A DNA stretch of 44,290 nucleotides, taken from the NCBI GenBank assembly GCA_023393095.1, contig JAEWMT010000087.1, forward strand, positions 1-44,290, in the 5' to 3' direction. The stretch comes from Bacillota bacterium (GTDB lineage Bacteria; Bacillota; Clostridia; Lachnospirales; Lachnospiraceae). Each line of letters starts with the position of its first letter. Positions within the stretch are counted from its first letter, which is position 1. The position numbers and the translations under genes are program-made. Shown in pieces: positions 25,779-34,397 of this stretch. A model generated the notes under the pieces. It was not told where the DNA came from, did not search any database, and saw nothing but the letters and a program-made list of their open reading frames with translations.

Positions 25779-26126
25779 TTATTTATGATTAAAGTCTATA
25801 AAATCATCTCGATCATTGTAATAAACTACTCCATCAAGAATTTCTTGAACTGTTACATCTGGTTTCTGATAAAATGCATTAGTTATAACGTTTTGAACAA
25901 GTTCCTCTCTGAAAAGGAAGTTTAATTCATTCTCGATAACAAATTTAGGATATATTTCATCATCAGCTGCTATTTCAGGATAATCATCAATATAGCAAAT
26001 TGTATCTAATTTCAAATCATCCGTATCTGACAGCTTTGAATAAATGCAATATGAAAATCCTTTGTCTATCTTTACTTCTATCATCATTATAATTTCTTGA
26101 AATTTAATTGGTTCTCGATATTTCAT
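25779..26126 (-). CDS. Small acidic hypothetical protein of the immunity island (possibly DUF7716-like)
   Basis: 115 residues, acidic, with a C-terminal segment NAFYQKPDVTVQEILDG followed by YYNDRDDFIDF. That ending resembles a small family I recall as DUF7716, found with contact-dependent or polymorphic toxins, but I cannot confirm it. The ATG overlaps the upstream Imm6-like gene's stop by four bases (ATGA), so the two are translated together. This is one of the few tight couplings in the island. An immunity role is inferred from context. Confidence 0.5.
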   Translation of the reverse strand: MKYREPIKFQEIIMMIEVKIDKGFSYCIYSKLSDTDDLKLDTICYIDDYPEIAADDEIYPKFVIENELNFLFREELVQNVITNAFYQKPDVTVQEILDGVVYYNDRDDFIDFNHK

Positions 26127-26644
26127 ATATTCATAATCTCTTTTTTCAATATTTTACTATTCAATGGGTTACTTACTGAATATGTTGTAACTAAATACTT
26201 TATTATTTTATCAATACTATCCATATCCACCAATTTTTGATCAACTGCGTCTTTTATATAATCATTAAAACGATCTTCATTAATTCCTTCTATCAATTGT
26301 GGTAAATATTTAATATTCTCCCTATGAAATGCTTGCCAACAGGTGTACGCTACGGCATCAGTAAGACTAAACCACATAACTTTCTTACGATATTCCTGTT
26401 CTTCCATACCATATTCATATGTACCGTCACATTCAGGGTTATCAATTAATTTATACAGATCAATAGCTCGAACATTACCTTTCTCTACCCAGTACCAGCA
26501 TTGATCCAGTGCTTCTCTTCCTGTCTTAAATTGCTCATTATAATTATCGACATCATTAAACATACTATTAAAAGCTTTTTCAGCTATTGCTAAATACAAA
26601 GCCACTCTGGCTTCTATTATAATTTTCTTAATTATTTCAACCAT
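26123..26644 (-). CDS. Imm6-family immunity protein
   Basis: 173-residue helical protein. The segment ARVALYLAIAEKAFNSM followed by TGREALDQCWYWVE, LYKLIDNPECDG and SLTDAVAYTCWQAFHREN matches what I know of Imm6, an immunity family of polymorphic toxin systems. The start is put at ATG 26644, which has AGAGGT seven bases upstream; the longer frame to 26755 would overlap the upstream gene and has no such site. Its stop overlaps the start of the next gene by four bases. The cognate toxin is not in the window. Confidence 0.7.
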   Translation of the reverse strand: MVEIIKKIIIEARVALYLAIAEKAFNSMFNDVDNYNEQFKTGREALDQCWYWVEKGNVRAIDLYKLIDNPECDGTYEYGMEEQEYRKKVMWFSLTDAVAYTCWQAFHRENIKYLPQLIEGINEDRFNDYIKDAVDQKLVDMDSIDKIIKYLVTTYSVSNPLNSKILKKEIMNI

Positions 26645-26729
26645 ATTTTTACCTCTACGGATTTTAATATTAAATTGACTGCATAACATTATCAGATCAT
26701 TGGCTTTGTTTATACAACTTAAGTCTATC

Positions 26730-27164
26730 TTATATCCATTTAAAAAATATTGCACTCTCTGGAGTTTGTGGGGAATATACTGATGATATTTCTCCCCACG
26801 TAAATTTATATTTTATCCCCCAATCCATACTTTCGCTGGGTTCTCCCAGCATACTTACCAGCCACTGGTTATGGATATGTTGTCTTTTAATCTCATTTTC
26901 TGTACTAAAAGGAATTTCTTCAAAACTACCATAGTGCATGATTGAGCACATTTCCAAATTAGATTCCTTATATACAAGCTCCAACATAAAGTCTAAATTA
27001 TTTATATTGATAAGCTTAAATTTATAATATTTCCATCCATTGATTGTATATGCTCTATTTATTATTTTATAAATTTCATCTTCTTGTAGTTTGTTTTCAG
27101 AAAAACCTTTATTTATAGTCGTATTAGTAAATAGTTTAATATCTCCGTTATATATGTTTATCAT
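26730..27164 (-). CDS. Unrecognised small protein of the immunity island
   Basis: 144 residues with many aromatic residues. Recognisable patterns are GWKYYKFKLININNLDF in the first half, RQHIHNQWLVSMLGEP near residue 93 and the end WGEISSVYSPQTPESAIFF. This order (short strands, WL..LG.P helix, WG.I.S.Y.P strand) looks like a real compact domain, and I have seen similar hypothetical proteins, but I cannot name a family. ATG 27164 with GGAG seven bases upstream is the start. Position among immunity genes suggests an immunity role, by context only. Confidence 0.6.
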   Translation of the reverse strand: MINIYNGDIKLFTNTTINKGFSENKLQEDEIYKIINRAYTINGWKYYKFKLININNLDFMLELVYKESNLEMCSIMHYGSFEEIPFSTENEIKRQHIHNQWLVSMLGEPSESMDWGIKYKFTWGEISSVYSPQTPESAIFFKWI

Positions 27165-27317
27165 AATAATCTCCATTCTGATGCCATAGTCGGTGGCATC
27201 TTTATTCTGTTTATGAAGTTACTAATAGATAAACTTTCACATACAGAGCATTATTGCATGCATTGTTTCGAAAATCAGACCTAACTAAAAACTTAATTAC
27301 AAACCTCTAAGCAGTTA

Positions 27318-27977
27318 TTACAAATATAAATTATTTAGATACTCCTCCTCAATATTAATATACACTTCGTCAGCAATATTTCTAAGAAATCCTGTAAATG
27401 TTCTACTTATTTCCGGCAAACATTCCTTTATTAGTTCATATGAAAGCATTATTGGTTCATCTTCTCCATACCTTTGTGAGACATCATCAGGTAAGTTAAC
27501 TATTTCAACCCCGTTTAAATCTTCATTATAAGAACAATATGTATTTTCACAGATAATAACTCTTGGCTCCCCATCATTTATTTCGTTCAGATCTAAACAT
27601 ATTGCATGTCCACCAATCGTTGTAGCAAAAGTTATTACACCGTATTTAATTAAATACATTCCTGGCGCCGCACTGGAATTTTCCTCCTTTAAAGCATTTA
27701 ACCCTAATAATTTTATATCACCATTAAGTATAGGTAATCTTTTAGGTTCATAATTCTGGTAAAAATCAAGAACTACTTCTGGCATATTAATATATCTCAA
27801 ATTACTTAAATCTATTTTTTTATAAAATTGCGACCAATAGGAATATGTTTCAAACAGATCAGAAATATATTTCAAATCTTCATTTATTGCTAATCCAAAG
27901 GCAGCATTAACTTCATTTTTACTTATGCCACTGTTTAAAAGGTTTGACCGAATCTTATTTACTATTTCATTAATCAT
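27318..27977 (-). CDS. SUKH-superfamily (SMI1/KNR4-like) immunity protein
   Basis: 219-residue protein. The core MPEVVLDFYQNYEP, then ITFATTIGGHAICLDLNE (the SUKH strand-turn with a Gly pair) and the C-terminal helix SRTFTGFLRNIADE follow the order of the SUKH fold. An N-terminal helical extension of about 65 residues precedes the core. SUKH proteins neutralise many different nuclease and deaminase toxins. AAGGAG precedes the ATG. Confidence 0.68.
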   Translation of the reverse strand: MINEIVNKIRSNLLNSGISKNEVNAAFGLAINEDLKYISDLFETYSYWSQFYKKIDLSNLRYINMPEVVLDFYQNYEPKRLPILNGDIKLLGLNALKEENSSAAPGMYLIKYGVITFATTIGGHAICLDLNEINDGEPRVIICENTYCSYNEDLNGVEIVNLPDDVSQRYGEDEPIMLSYELIKECLPEISRTFTGFLRNIADEVYINIEEEYLNNLYL

Positions 27978-27998
27978 TCATGTAATCTCCTTCTTACA

Positions 27999-28196
27999 CT
28001 AACCAATACCACTTTCCAATTTTGGAGCTTGCATTTTTCCGTTATCTATCTCTGTTTGATCCCGTATCAGTTCTAAAATGTCTTCTGGAAGTTCAATATT
28101 TGAGAATTCAATTAAATTATATATTTCCTCATCGTTTGAAACTGGTTTACTAGCATCTACCCTGTAGTTACTACTCATATTTTTTAATATGCTCAT
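27999..28196 (-). pseudogene. Truncated SUKH-type gene (N-terminal remnant)
   Basis: 65-residue frame with its own site (AAGGATGG before the ATG). The segment IEFSNIELPEDILELIRDQTEI resembles the first helix and xLPEDY-type motif of SMI1/KNR4 proteins, but the frame stops soon after and the whole core (about 80 or more residues) is missing. It sits 21 bases upstream of the intact SUKH gene at 27318-27977. Probably the stump of a deleted immunity gene; a genuine small protein cannot be excluded. Confidence 0.45.
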
Positions 28197-28211
28197 CTAA
28201 TATCCATCCTT

Positions 28212-28724
28212 TCATATGGAACTTGGGAACTTCTGTGGAAATATAGGACATACTAACTTTTTGGTTAATAACTCATACAGAAAATCTGTTGTGCTTTTAT
28301 TGTATTCAAAATATTCTGAATGTCGATCATCATAAACTACTATTGACCAGTGTTTATTGTCACCGCCAGTTAACCAATATAATACATCTCCATTTTCTGT
28401 CCCACCGAATGGTAATAATCCTCCTACTTTGGGAAATACATCAAAAGTAAAATCTTCTGGATATTCCTTTTTCATATCTAAATATGCATTATTAATAACC
28501 TCAATCTGTTTAAGCAGATCGAAGTTCTCATTGTTAGAATATGGTGTATATATCCAAAGAAAATCATCAATACCCCCCACTCCATAATGATTTACAAATT
28601 CTTTATAATCTAATGGTAATTCTATTCCTAATTCATTTTCAGCCTTTTCCCAATCTTGTTCATCTAAAATATTACTTATATTCTCTGATTGGGATAACAC
28701 TTTGTTTAAAATTTTAATATCCAT
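28212..28724 (-). CDS. SUKH-1 (SMI1/KNR4) immunity protein
   Basis: 170 residues with the full SMI1/KNR4 order: an N-terminal helix with AENELGIELPLDYKEFVNHY near 27-46, GGIDDFLWIYTPY, the core LLPFGGTENGDVLYWLTGG, HWSIVVYDDRHSEYFEYN and the final TTDFLYELLTKK helix. AGGAGG lies nine bases before the ATG. This is one of the clearest members of the island. Confidence 0.85.
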   Translation of the reverse strand: MDIKILNKVLSQSENISNILDEQDWEKAENELGIELPLDYKEFVNHYGVGGIDDFLWIYTPYSNNENFDLLKQIEVINNAYLDMKKEYPEDFTFDVFPKVGGLLPFGGTENGDVLYWLTGGDNKHWSIVVYDDRHSEYFEYNKSTTDFLYELLTKKLVCPIFPQKFPSSI

Positions 28725-28921
28725 TAAGTTATACCTCCTAGATTTGGTTTCTTTTATATATTTTTAATAGGGGATACTTCCATGTATAACTAAAGCATTT
28801 ATCATCTTAACAAAGCATAATTTATTAGATACTCTTTTCGAAGTCCCGGCTCTATTATCTGCTGACTGCGTTGATTTTTACACAGTCCTTTAGCTAATGA
28901 AACAAGCCTTGTTATTAAGTA

Positions 28922-29344
28922 TTAATCACAATACTCCATAACATTAATATAAAATACATCCAATTGTTCATTCTTAACATCAAAAATATCTCTTCCATCT
29001 AAATGTTCCATAAAATCAAAATCGTATATAGCAACTACTGTATTTACCTTTCTTTGTACTGCTTTTTTCTTTGGATATCGAGCTAACATTTCCTTTTCAA
29101 TTCTATCTCCATATGGAAGTCCAGAAAATAATTCTTCTATCATATATGATTTTTTTTCAAAATGTGCTATAGCAATTTTTTTCTCAACATTTCCTTTTAA
29201 CTTAAAAGCATCCATGAATTGCAATGGTTTTCGCTCACCGTTTATTTCTCCTATTTTCATAAACTCTTCAGCATGCTCTTTTGACTTAAAATTACCAGCC
29301 AATATAGTCACCCAATTTTTCCAATTTGCACTTAAACCTTTCAT
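28922..29344 (-). CDS. Imm22-like immunity protein
   Basis: 140 residues. The start WVTILAGNFKSKEHAEEFM (a strand, then a helix of the type seen in Imm22) is followed by MDAFKL, IAIAHFEKKSYMIEELFSGL and a late strand NTVVAIYDFDFME. The order of these pieces fits Imm22 as I remember it, though the match is by pattern only. AGGAG precedes the ATG. It lies 18 bases downstream of the Imm47-like gene, the closest spacing in this part, so the two may be read together. Confidence 0.5.
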   Translation of the reverse strand: MKGLSANWKNWVTILAGNFKSKEHAEEFMKIGEINGERKPLQFMDAFKLKGNVEKKIAIAHFEKKSYMIEELFSGLPYGDRIEKEMLARYPKKKAVQRKVNTVVAIYDFDFMEHLDGRDIFDVKNEQLDVFYINVMEYCD

Positions 29345-29362
29345 AGATTTCTCTCCTAATGG

Positions 29363-30124
29363 TCATATTTTTACTCCATAAAAATACTTACATCCTCTTT
29401 CTAATTTTAAATCATCTAACTTCTTAACATAATCCATAAGTTCATTCATTTTTTTATCATCGATTACTGTTCTATTAGAAATAGGACAAAGTATACCTGT
29501 ACTATTTGATAATATAGAAGATATTTGACTATAGTAAAATGGTTTATTATTGGATTTACAAATAAAAGCATCAGAAATAAGTTCTTTAGTTAAGTCCCCT
29601 ACAAAAAATTCTTCTCCTGAATAATAATATTTGTTCAAATCATTCTTCTTAGAAAATTTTATAAAACTTTCTCCTAATTCGTCCACACTACAAGTTCTCC
29701 ATTCTACATCGTTATAACCTATCATATAACCAATAGTATATGAGATTTTTTCCTCTATTTCTGTTTCCTCCCACTCTTCCATCAAAGCTAAAAGATATGG
29801 GATTGTCTGATATGATAATGACTCATCAACATAAGCCAAAAAAATACTTATTTTTTCTTCCTCACACTCACCAAGGAATTCCTGAATATGTAAGAAATCC
29901 TCATGATTAGCAATAGATAAAAATATACGTATTCCAAGATTATAAACTTTAGAATCACTGCTTTGTGTAAAAAAATCAATAAATTCTAGTTTTTTTGAGA
30001 AATCACCCAGCTTAAATTCTTTTAAATAATCTAACAGTTTATTTTGTTCTATACTATTCCTCTCATCATATAATGATTCTTCTCTTTCACCAAACCAAAT
30101 TCCTTTTATTAAGTCAGTAATCAT
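29363..30124 (-). CDS. Imm47-like immunity protein
   Basis: 253-residue, mostly helical, acidic protein. The segment YNLGIRIFLSIANHEDFLHI followed by LSYQTIPYLLALMEEWEETE fits the repeat-like helical region of Imm47, with a C-terminal part ending DYVKKLDDLKLERGCKYFYG. The same C-terminal part reappears as a remnant at 30869-31036, showing that a second member once stood upstream. AGGAG precedes the ATG. The toxin partner is unknown. Confidence 0.55.
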   Translation of the reverse strand: MITDLIKGIWFGEREESLYDERNSIEQNKLLDYLKEFKLGDFSKKLEFIDFFTQSSDSKVYNLGIRIFLSIANHEDFLHIQEFLGECEEEKISIFLAYVDESLSYQTIPYLLALMEEWEETEIEEKISYTIGYMIGYNDVEWRTCSVDELGESFIKFSKKNDLNKYYYSGEEFFVGDLTKELISDAFICKSNNKPFYYSQISSILSNSTGILCPISNRTVIDDKKMNELMDYVKKLDDLKLERGCKYFYGVKI

Positions 30125-30294
30125 AATATTTCACTCCTACTATTTTCATAATCCAGTCTTTCTCTGCCATCGGATTACGACCTGCGCCGAAGTACAATCA
30201 CCGTTAGTATCAGTGGTGTAGCATAGGGGTTTCAAAGTTTGAAATAAGCCATGGTGTATTGGGCAGGTAGTCGTGGATGGGCTATACTACATAT
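30125..30294. other. Gap in the immunity island without an intact gene
   Basis: 170 bases with no usable frame. On the minus strand the stretch just before the Imm47-like start reads YFGAGRNPMAEKDW for a few codons between stops, which may be a trace of a lost gene, but it is too short to judge. Base composition is higher in GC than the flanking genes. Confidence 0.4.
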
Positions 30295-30813
30295 TTACAA
30301 ATAATTAATTAACTCCTCAACGCTATTGGCGATTTCCTCATAGCTTTCCTTTTCATAGTCTTCAATATAGACTTTTCCTGTTTCATTACTTATTACAATA
30401 GGCAATCCATTTGCTTCAATTCCAATAGGTATATAGTTAAGTTGGTTTCTATGACTTTTATAATATTCTTCCAGATTTAAATGAAAGTCTCTTAAACCAA
30501 TTCCAGGAATAACAGGCTCAAGCATAATGCTATAATCTCTATATTTCCCAGCTAATTCAAGAAACCAATACGAATTGAAATATTCAAGAATGTTATTATT
30601 AAGAATTAAATTAAATTCATCTTGTATTTGTTTAAAGTCATAAACTTCATCTTTTTCGACAGCTTTCCATTGTGCATACCCTTCACTGTTTACTCCTCCA
30701 ACGTACATAAACGGCAACACATCTTCATCCCAACAAATAACAGGTAGTGAATTATTATGCAGCTCCCATCTTAAATACTTCCTTCTAAAATGTTCTTCAA
30801 GCTCGTGTTTCAT
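30295..30813 (-). CDS. Syd-like protein, putative immunity protein
   Basis: 172 residues. The pattern LPVICWDEDVLPFM, then DEVYDFKQIQDEFNLILNN, YFNSYWFLELAGK, IMLEPVIPGIGLRDFHLNL and finally YIPIGIEANGLPIVISNETG, VYIEDYE matches the order in the Syd (SecY-interacting) family. In Gram-positive bacteria Syd-related proteins occur among polymorphic-toxin immunity genes; this is known from comparative surveys. An immunity role fits the location better than a SecY role. GGGGAG precedes the ATG. Confidence 0.65.
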   Translation of the reverse strand: MKHELEEHFRRKYLRWELHNNSLPVICWDEDVLPFMYVGGVNSEGYAQWKAVEKDEVYDFKQIQDEFNLILNNNILEYFNSYWFLELAGKYRDYSIMLEPVIPGIGLRDFHLNLEEYYKSHRNQLNYIPIGIEANGLPIVISNETGKVYIEDYEKESYEEIANSVEELINYL

Positions 30814-30868
30814 ATTACTTTTTTCTCCCCTTTCTATCTAACAAACTTTTCCAATATTACATATACTT

Positions 30869-31036
30869 CTATTTTTTTTTACTATAAAAATATTTATGCC
30901 CTTTATCCCAACCCATTGTTGCTATTCGCTTTACATATTCCATAATTTCATCAGCAACACTTCGTTTACTATGGTATAATAGTCTGCAGGACATTTTATT
31001 CCACTCCATATTGATAATTAAGACGGAATAATATCA
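30869..31036 (-). pseudogene. C-terminal remnant of a second Imm47-like gene
   Basis: An open frame on the minus strand (ATG 31009, stop 30869-30871, 46 codons, readable back to about 31036) encodes YYSVLIINMEWNK... to DEIMEYVKRI and GHKYFYS. This aligns with the last 55-60 residues of the Imm47-like protein at 29363-30124: YYS with YYS, EIMEYVKRI with ELMDYVKKL, and GHKYFY with GCKYFY, with only small gaps. Upstream of it the frame is closed by stops. It is therefore the tail of a lost paralog, with no ribosome binding site of note. Confidence 0.6.
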
Positions 31037-31101
31037 TCTTCCAATACACCGTGACTGGTTCTAGAAAAATATCACGTGGGTTAATAAATTTTATGCAAAG
31101 A

Positions 31102-31674
31102 TTAATCATCCCAATATTCGCAACCATGATTAATTGATGAACCTACTATGTGTTCTTTATCCATATCGTAATCAAGGAACCCGTTAGAATCCAAGAAATA
31201 TACTCCCTGCTTATAAAATTTACAAACAGTTTCAAGAAATTTTTCTGGAGAATGATACATAACAATAGGTTCTCCGCTATCACTTCTTAAGGAACAAATA
31301 AACTCGTCACCATCATTATTCTTGTGGTAACAGATATAATCGCTTGAGTAGTTTCCTAGAATTGGTATCAAGACCTCATTACTATATAATTTTACATCTA
31401 TTAAAATATTTTTCAGGTTATCACATTCGTCAATAAGCTCAGAGATATGTATAAGTCTATAACCTGGAGTAAAATCTAATAATTTTTGATCCTTAATATC
31501 TCTTTCCGTTCCAGAAATATTACTGTATATAATTCTAAAAAGTTTAGGAATAGGTTTATCCAATTTATAAAAAACGTCTTCCCAGTTACTAATATTATTC
31601 CCAAGACTTTGACGATATTGGGGTCTTAACAGACCTGCTAGTCTCAATGATTCCTTAAATAATTTCTCTAACAT
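31102..31674 (-). CDS. SUKH (SMI1/KNR4) immunity protein
   Basis: 190 residues with IPKLFRIIYSNISGTERD, the core LIPILGNYSSDYICYHKN (the SUKH pattern of a strand ending in xxGxxxDxIC) and the late FLETVCKFYKQGVYFLD. ATG 31674 is taken as start; a TTG directly before it is possible. The C-terminal extension after the core contains DYDMDKEHIVGSSINHG, also seen in some SUKH proteins. Cytoplasmic. Confidence 0.72.
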   Translation of the reverse strand: MLEKLFKESLRLAGLLRPQYRQSLGNNISNWEDVFYKLDKPIPKLFRIIYSNISGTERDIKDQKLLDFTPGYRLIHISELIDECDNLKNILIDVKLYSNEVLIPILGNYSSDYICYHKNNDGDEFICSLRSDSGEPIVMYHSPEKFLETVCKFYKQGVYFLDSNGFLDYDMDKEHIVGSSINHGCEYWDD

Positions 31675-31809
31675 CAACTCACGTCCTTACTACAACTCTC
31701 ATATCATTCATTAGATTGTAGATATATATTAATTCCAAATATCCAGTTTCATTAATTAAGAAATATGAAAATGACTCATATCTCTGGCTTTCCTATTTAC
31801 AAACCAATA

Positions 31810-32433
31810 TTAATTCTCGTCACCTAGTAAATCATCACTTAACCAAAACTCTAATATGCCGTCATCATTATCACCATCAGATTCAGAACTCTCAACTACT
31901 TCTAAATCCATTATGAAATCATAAAATGATTCTTTCACCAAAAAAACATTATCCCAGTAATTATTAATTTGTATTGATTGATCAAAGCCCAACATTTTTT
32001 TAGCTTCTAGCTCATTTTCATGATCCCAAAAATATATTTTTCCAATATTGTGTGCGCCCACTCCTAAACAAAGTTGATTACCACCTGGACATTCAGCTAT
32101 TGGTATTATGCTATCAGGCATTCTACCATAATAATTATCAATTTCTTCCCGTATGTCGAGGTTATCTTTATCAAGTCCGTAGAAGTAATCATAGGTTTGT
32201 ACTCCATCTTTTTGTGTCCATATGGATTTTTCAATTGGTCTAAAACATACATCCTTATCAAATGTTAGGCCACCATATTTCAGCAAAAATTGTCTGTATT
32301 CCCCCGCCACTTGAATGCTATATCTTTCTTCTAGTTCACTAATCTCACGTTCAAAATGTTCGTTTCCGTCAATTGTAAAACCAATATCAGTAAATTTCTT
32401 TTCAATCTTAAAAAAATTAGTAACTGTGTCCAT
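31810..32433 (-). CDS. SUKH-1 (SMI1/KNR4) immunity protein with acidic tail
   Basis: 207 residues. A textbook SMI1/KNR4 order: ISELEERYSIQVAGEYRQFL with LLKYGG, MPDSIIPIAECPGGNQLCLG (core strands with the GGN turn), GKIYFWDHENE, and a final helix ESFYDFIMDLE. It ends in an acidic tail (SSESDGDNDDG) of about 25 residues, which in this family may mimic nucleic acid or strengthen toxin binding (inference). AGGAG precedes the ATG. Confidence 0.88.
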   Translation of the reverse strand: MDTVTNFFKIEKKFTDIGFTIDGNEHFEREISELEERYSIQVAGEYRQFLLKYGGLTFDKDVCFRPIEKSIWTQKDGVQTYDYFYGLDKDNLDIREEIDNYYGRMPDSIIPIAECPGGNQLCLGVGAHNIGKIYFWDHENELEAKKMLGFDQSIQINNYWDNVFLVKESFYDFIMDLEVVESSESDGDNDDGILEFWLSDDLLGDEN

Positions 32434-32634
32434 TTTAATAATCTCCTCTCATGTCCGAAGTTGATCCAATAAGGGGCATTTCCAATAGCTAACCAGTGAT
32501 TTTTATTGAATTTAATTTATATTGCAAAGGTTACTACGAGTGCTAAGGCATCCATATGTATATTCCGGCTTTAACATACAACATTCATAGTAATAGTTGC
32601 CTCTAGTTCGGCTCCCTTTACAATATGCTTATTT

Positions 32635-33576
32635 CTATTCAAATTCTTGCAAACGATTTTTTGCCCATTTTATAGCTTCTTCTTTTGTAAAGAAATCAAG
32701 CTGTTTAGCACAAGTGGTCTCTCCGTCCATAATAAATACATTATATTTCCCTTCCTGTAGAATATAATCAATTACAATCACATATTTATCTTGTACAAAA
32801 ATTCGATCAAAATTGAAGATGTTTCTTCCCACAAGAAAGCATTTACTATAAAATTCATCCATTTTATTAAAATATACCATCATATTCTTCTCAACAGTAG
32901 ATTCAATCTTTTGATAGTTGCTTTGATTATTACAAGCTTTCTCGTATTCAACTTTATATATTAAATGAACTAAAATCCAATATGCTGCATCTTTTACATT
33001 ATCTACTTCATATTCAATTATTATTTTTCCACGTTCATTCACCCTTAAATAATAATATCTATTTCCAACTTCCACATATCCATGCATATCTGTTTTAGAC
33101 CATGGGTTTATGTAGTAAGAACTAAGTTCCTGTCCGAAATCTTTTATAAAAACCTCTGCTAAAATTAATTGTTTCTTTATTTCTGCTATTAAATTGCCTT
33201 TTGGCTCTGGTTTACAATTGCAATTAGGACAGCACTTATATGGATCTATGTTATCTGGAATATCTCCACCAGCAAGCAGAAAACTTTCATTACATACAGG
33301 GCAACGAACTTCTTTTCCAATAACATCAATCTCAGAATGACCTTGATTTCCACTACATAGTATGCCTCGACTATGTATCTCAGACAACTTGCCCATATCA
33401 GTTATTTGTTCTTTACTCCATTTTTCAAATGTATCAAATTCATCCTTTGTTATTTGATAATATTCAGGAACACAACAAAAACCTGTTAGAATTTCGTATG
33501 CATATATATTATTTCCAAACATACCTACTGATTGGAATTGCCCCTTCTTTTTCATTTCATAATCTCGATAGTTCAT
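32635..33576 (-). CDS. Multi-domain immunity protein: zinc-ribbon region plus Imm63-like and Imm59-like domains
   Basis: At 313 residues this is the largest protein of the island. Residues about 1-130 carry two Cys pairs, VRCPVCNES and CCPNCNC, likely a zinc ribbon. Residues about 130-225 (LSSYYINPWSKTDMHGYVEVG, YYYLRVNERGKIIIEYEVDN) resemble Imm63, where an ERG motif after a tyrosine-rich strand is typical. Residues about 255-313 (VIDYILQEGKYNVFIMDG ... EEAIKWAKNRL) resemble Imm59. The last two calls rest on pattern memory and need a profile search. A fusion of several immunity domains fits known multi-immunity proteins. AGGAGGG precedes the ATG. Confidence 0.5.
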   Translation of the reverse strand: MNYRDYEMKKKGQFQSVGMFGNNIYAYEILTGFCCVPEYYQITKDEFDTFEKWSKEQITDMGKLSEIHSRGILCSGNQGHSEIDVIGKEVRCPVCNESFLLAGGDIPDNIDPYKCCPNCNCKPEPKGNLIAEIKKQLILAEVFIKDFGQELSSYYINPWSKTDMHGYVEVGNRYYYLRVNERGKIIIEYEVDNVKDAAYWILVHLIYKVEYEKACNNQSNYQKIESTVEKNMMVYFNKMDEFYSKCFLVGRNIFNFDRIFVQDKYVIVIDYILQEGKYNVFIMDGETTCAKQLDFFTKEEAIKWAKNRLQEFE

Positions 33577-33676
33577 TCGACCCTCCTGAAAACTTCCATT
33601 ATATAAATTAGTTTTTCATCTATCCCCATTAGTCTTCCAAGCTTATGCCTTAAACGCACTGTTACTAACACTATTG

Positions 33677-34099
33677 CTATACCGATTGTTTAATAAAATT
33701 TATATATTTTGCATCCTCACCTTGAAAGCATCTACCTTCTGATTTATTTTTAGCAACATAAAACAACTCTCTAGCCTTATCAGAATCTCCTGCTTCAAAT
33801 GCTATTTTCCCTGCCAAAAATTCTCGTTCTCCACTATCTACCCTTTCAGGATCACATATAAATATTATACTTGACCACATCTTTGCTTGCTGCAATTCAT
33901 TTATAGCAAGATAAGTTTCAATAATGTATTTCGTTATATGATAGCTATCATCCCACATAGTTTTTGGATAAGGTAATTTATCCCATGCCTCTTCTAATAA
34001 CTTAACAGATTTAATATAGTCAGCTTTATCATATTCCCCATTGCTTTCTTGTATTAATCTTTCTACTTCCTCCTTTAACGGTAAGTAAAGTAGTGCCAT
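33677..34099 (-). CDS. TPR-like helical protein of the immunity island
   Basis: 140 residues, helical throughout, with repeating helix pairs: YIKSVKLLEEAWDKLPYPK, HITKYIIETYLAINELQQA, and AGKIAFEAGDSDKARELFYV, which read as two to three tetratricopeptide-like units. I have seen related hypothetical proteins beside polymorphic-toxin genes but cannot name the family. A role as immunity protein or chaperone is inferred from position. AGGAGG precedes the ATG. Confidence 0.55.
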   Translation of the reverse strand: MALLYLPLKEEVERLIQESNGEYDKADYIKSVKLLEEAWDKLPYPKTMWDDSYHITKYIIETYLAINELQQAKMWSSIIFICDPERVDSGEREFLAGKIAFEAGDSDKARELFYVAKNKSEGRCFQGEDAKYINFIKQSV

Positions 34100-34397
34100 A
34101 TTTTATCCTCCTGTATTAAATTATTTTGTAGTATTGAGATTAGCCTACTTAAAACAAAAACCCTCAACGGTGTGATCTAATTAAAGAATATTTTATCATA
34201 TAGCTTGTTTCTTGGGAAGTTCTGGTATTGAATAACAAATGATTCATCATGCTGTAAATAATCCTAACAAACTGTCTAACAATGCAGCATTTACAACTTT
34301 TTTAAATAAAGTTAGTTCTATATCACTTACAAGCTTTCGTTTCATTGTAAATTTCTACAATCGGTTTTATACTTTATTACAGTAAATTTCCAACATT
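34100..34397. other. AT-rich gap in the immunity island
   Basis: About 300 bases with only very short frames (the longest convincing one on the minus strand, MKRKLVSDIELTLF..., has 32 codons and no ribosome binding site). I see no promoter or hairpin that I would defend. It is probably what is left of one or more lost genes. Confidence 0.4.

Noticed and set aside
26645..26755. Longer N-terminus for the Imm6-like protein
   Set aside because: It would overlap the preceding gene and lacks a site, while ATG 26644 has AGAGGT at the right distance and begins the family-like sequence.
30125..30294. Possible small gene before the Imm47-like gene
   Set aside because: Only a dozen or so protein-like codons between stop codons; too little to call.
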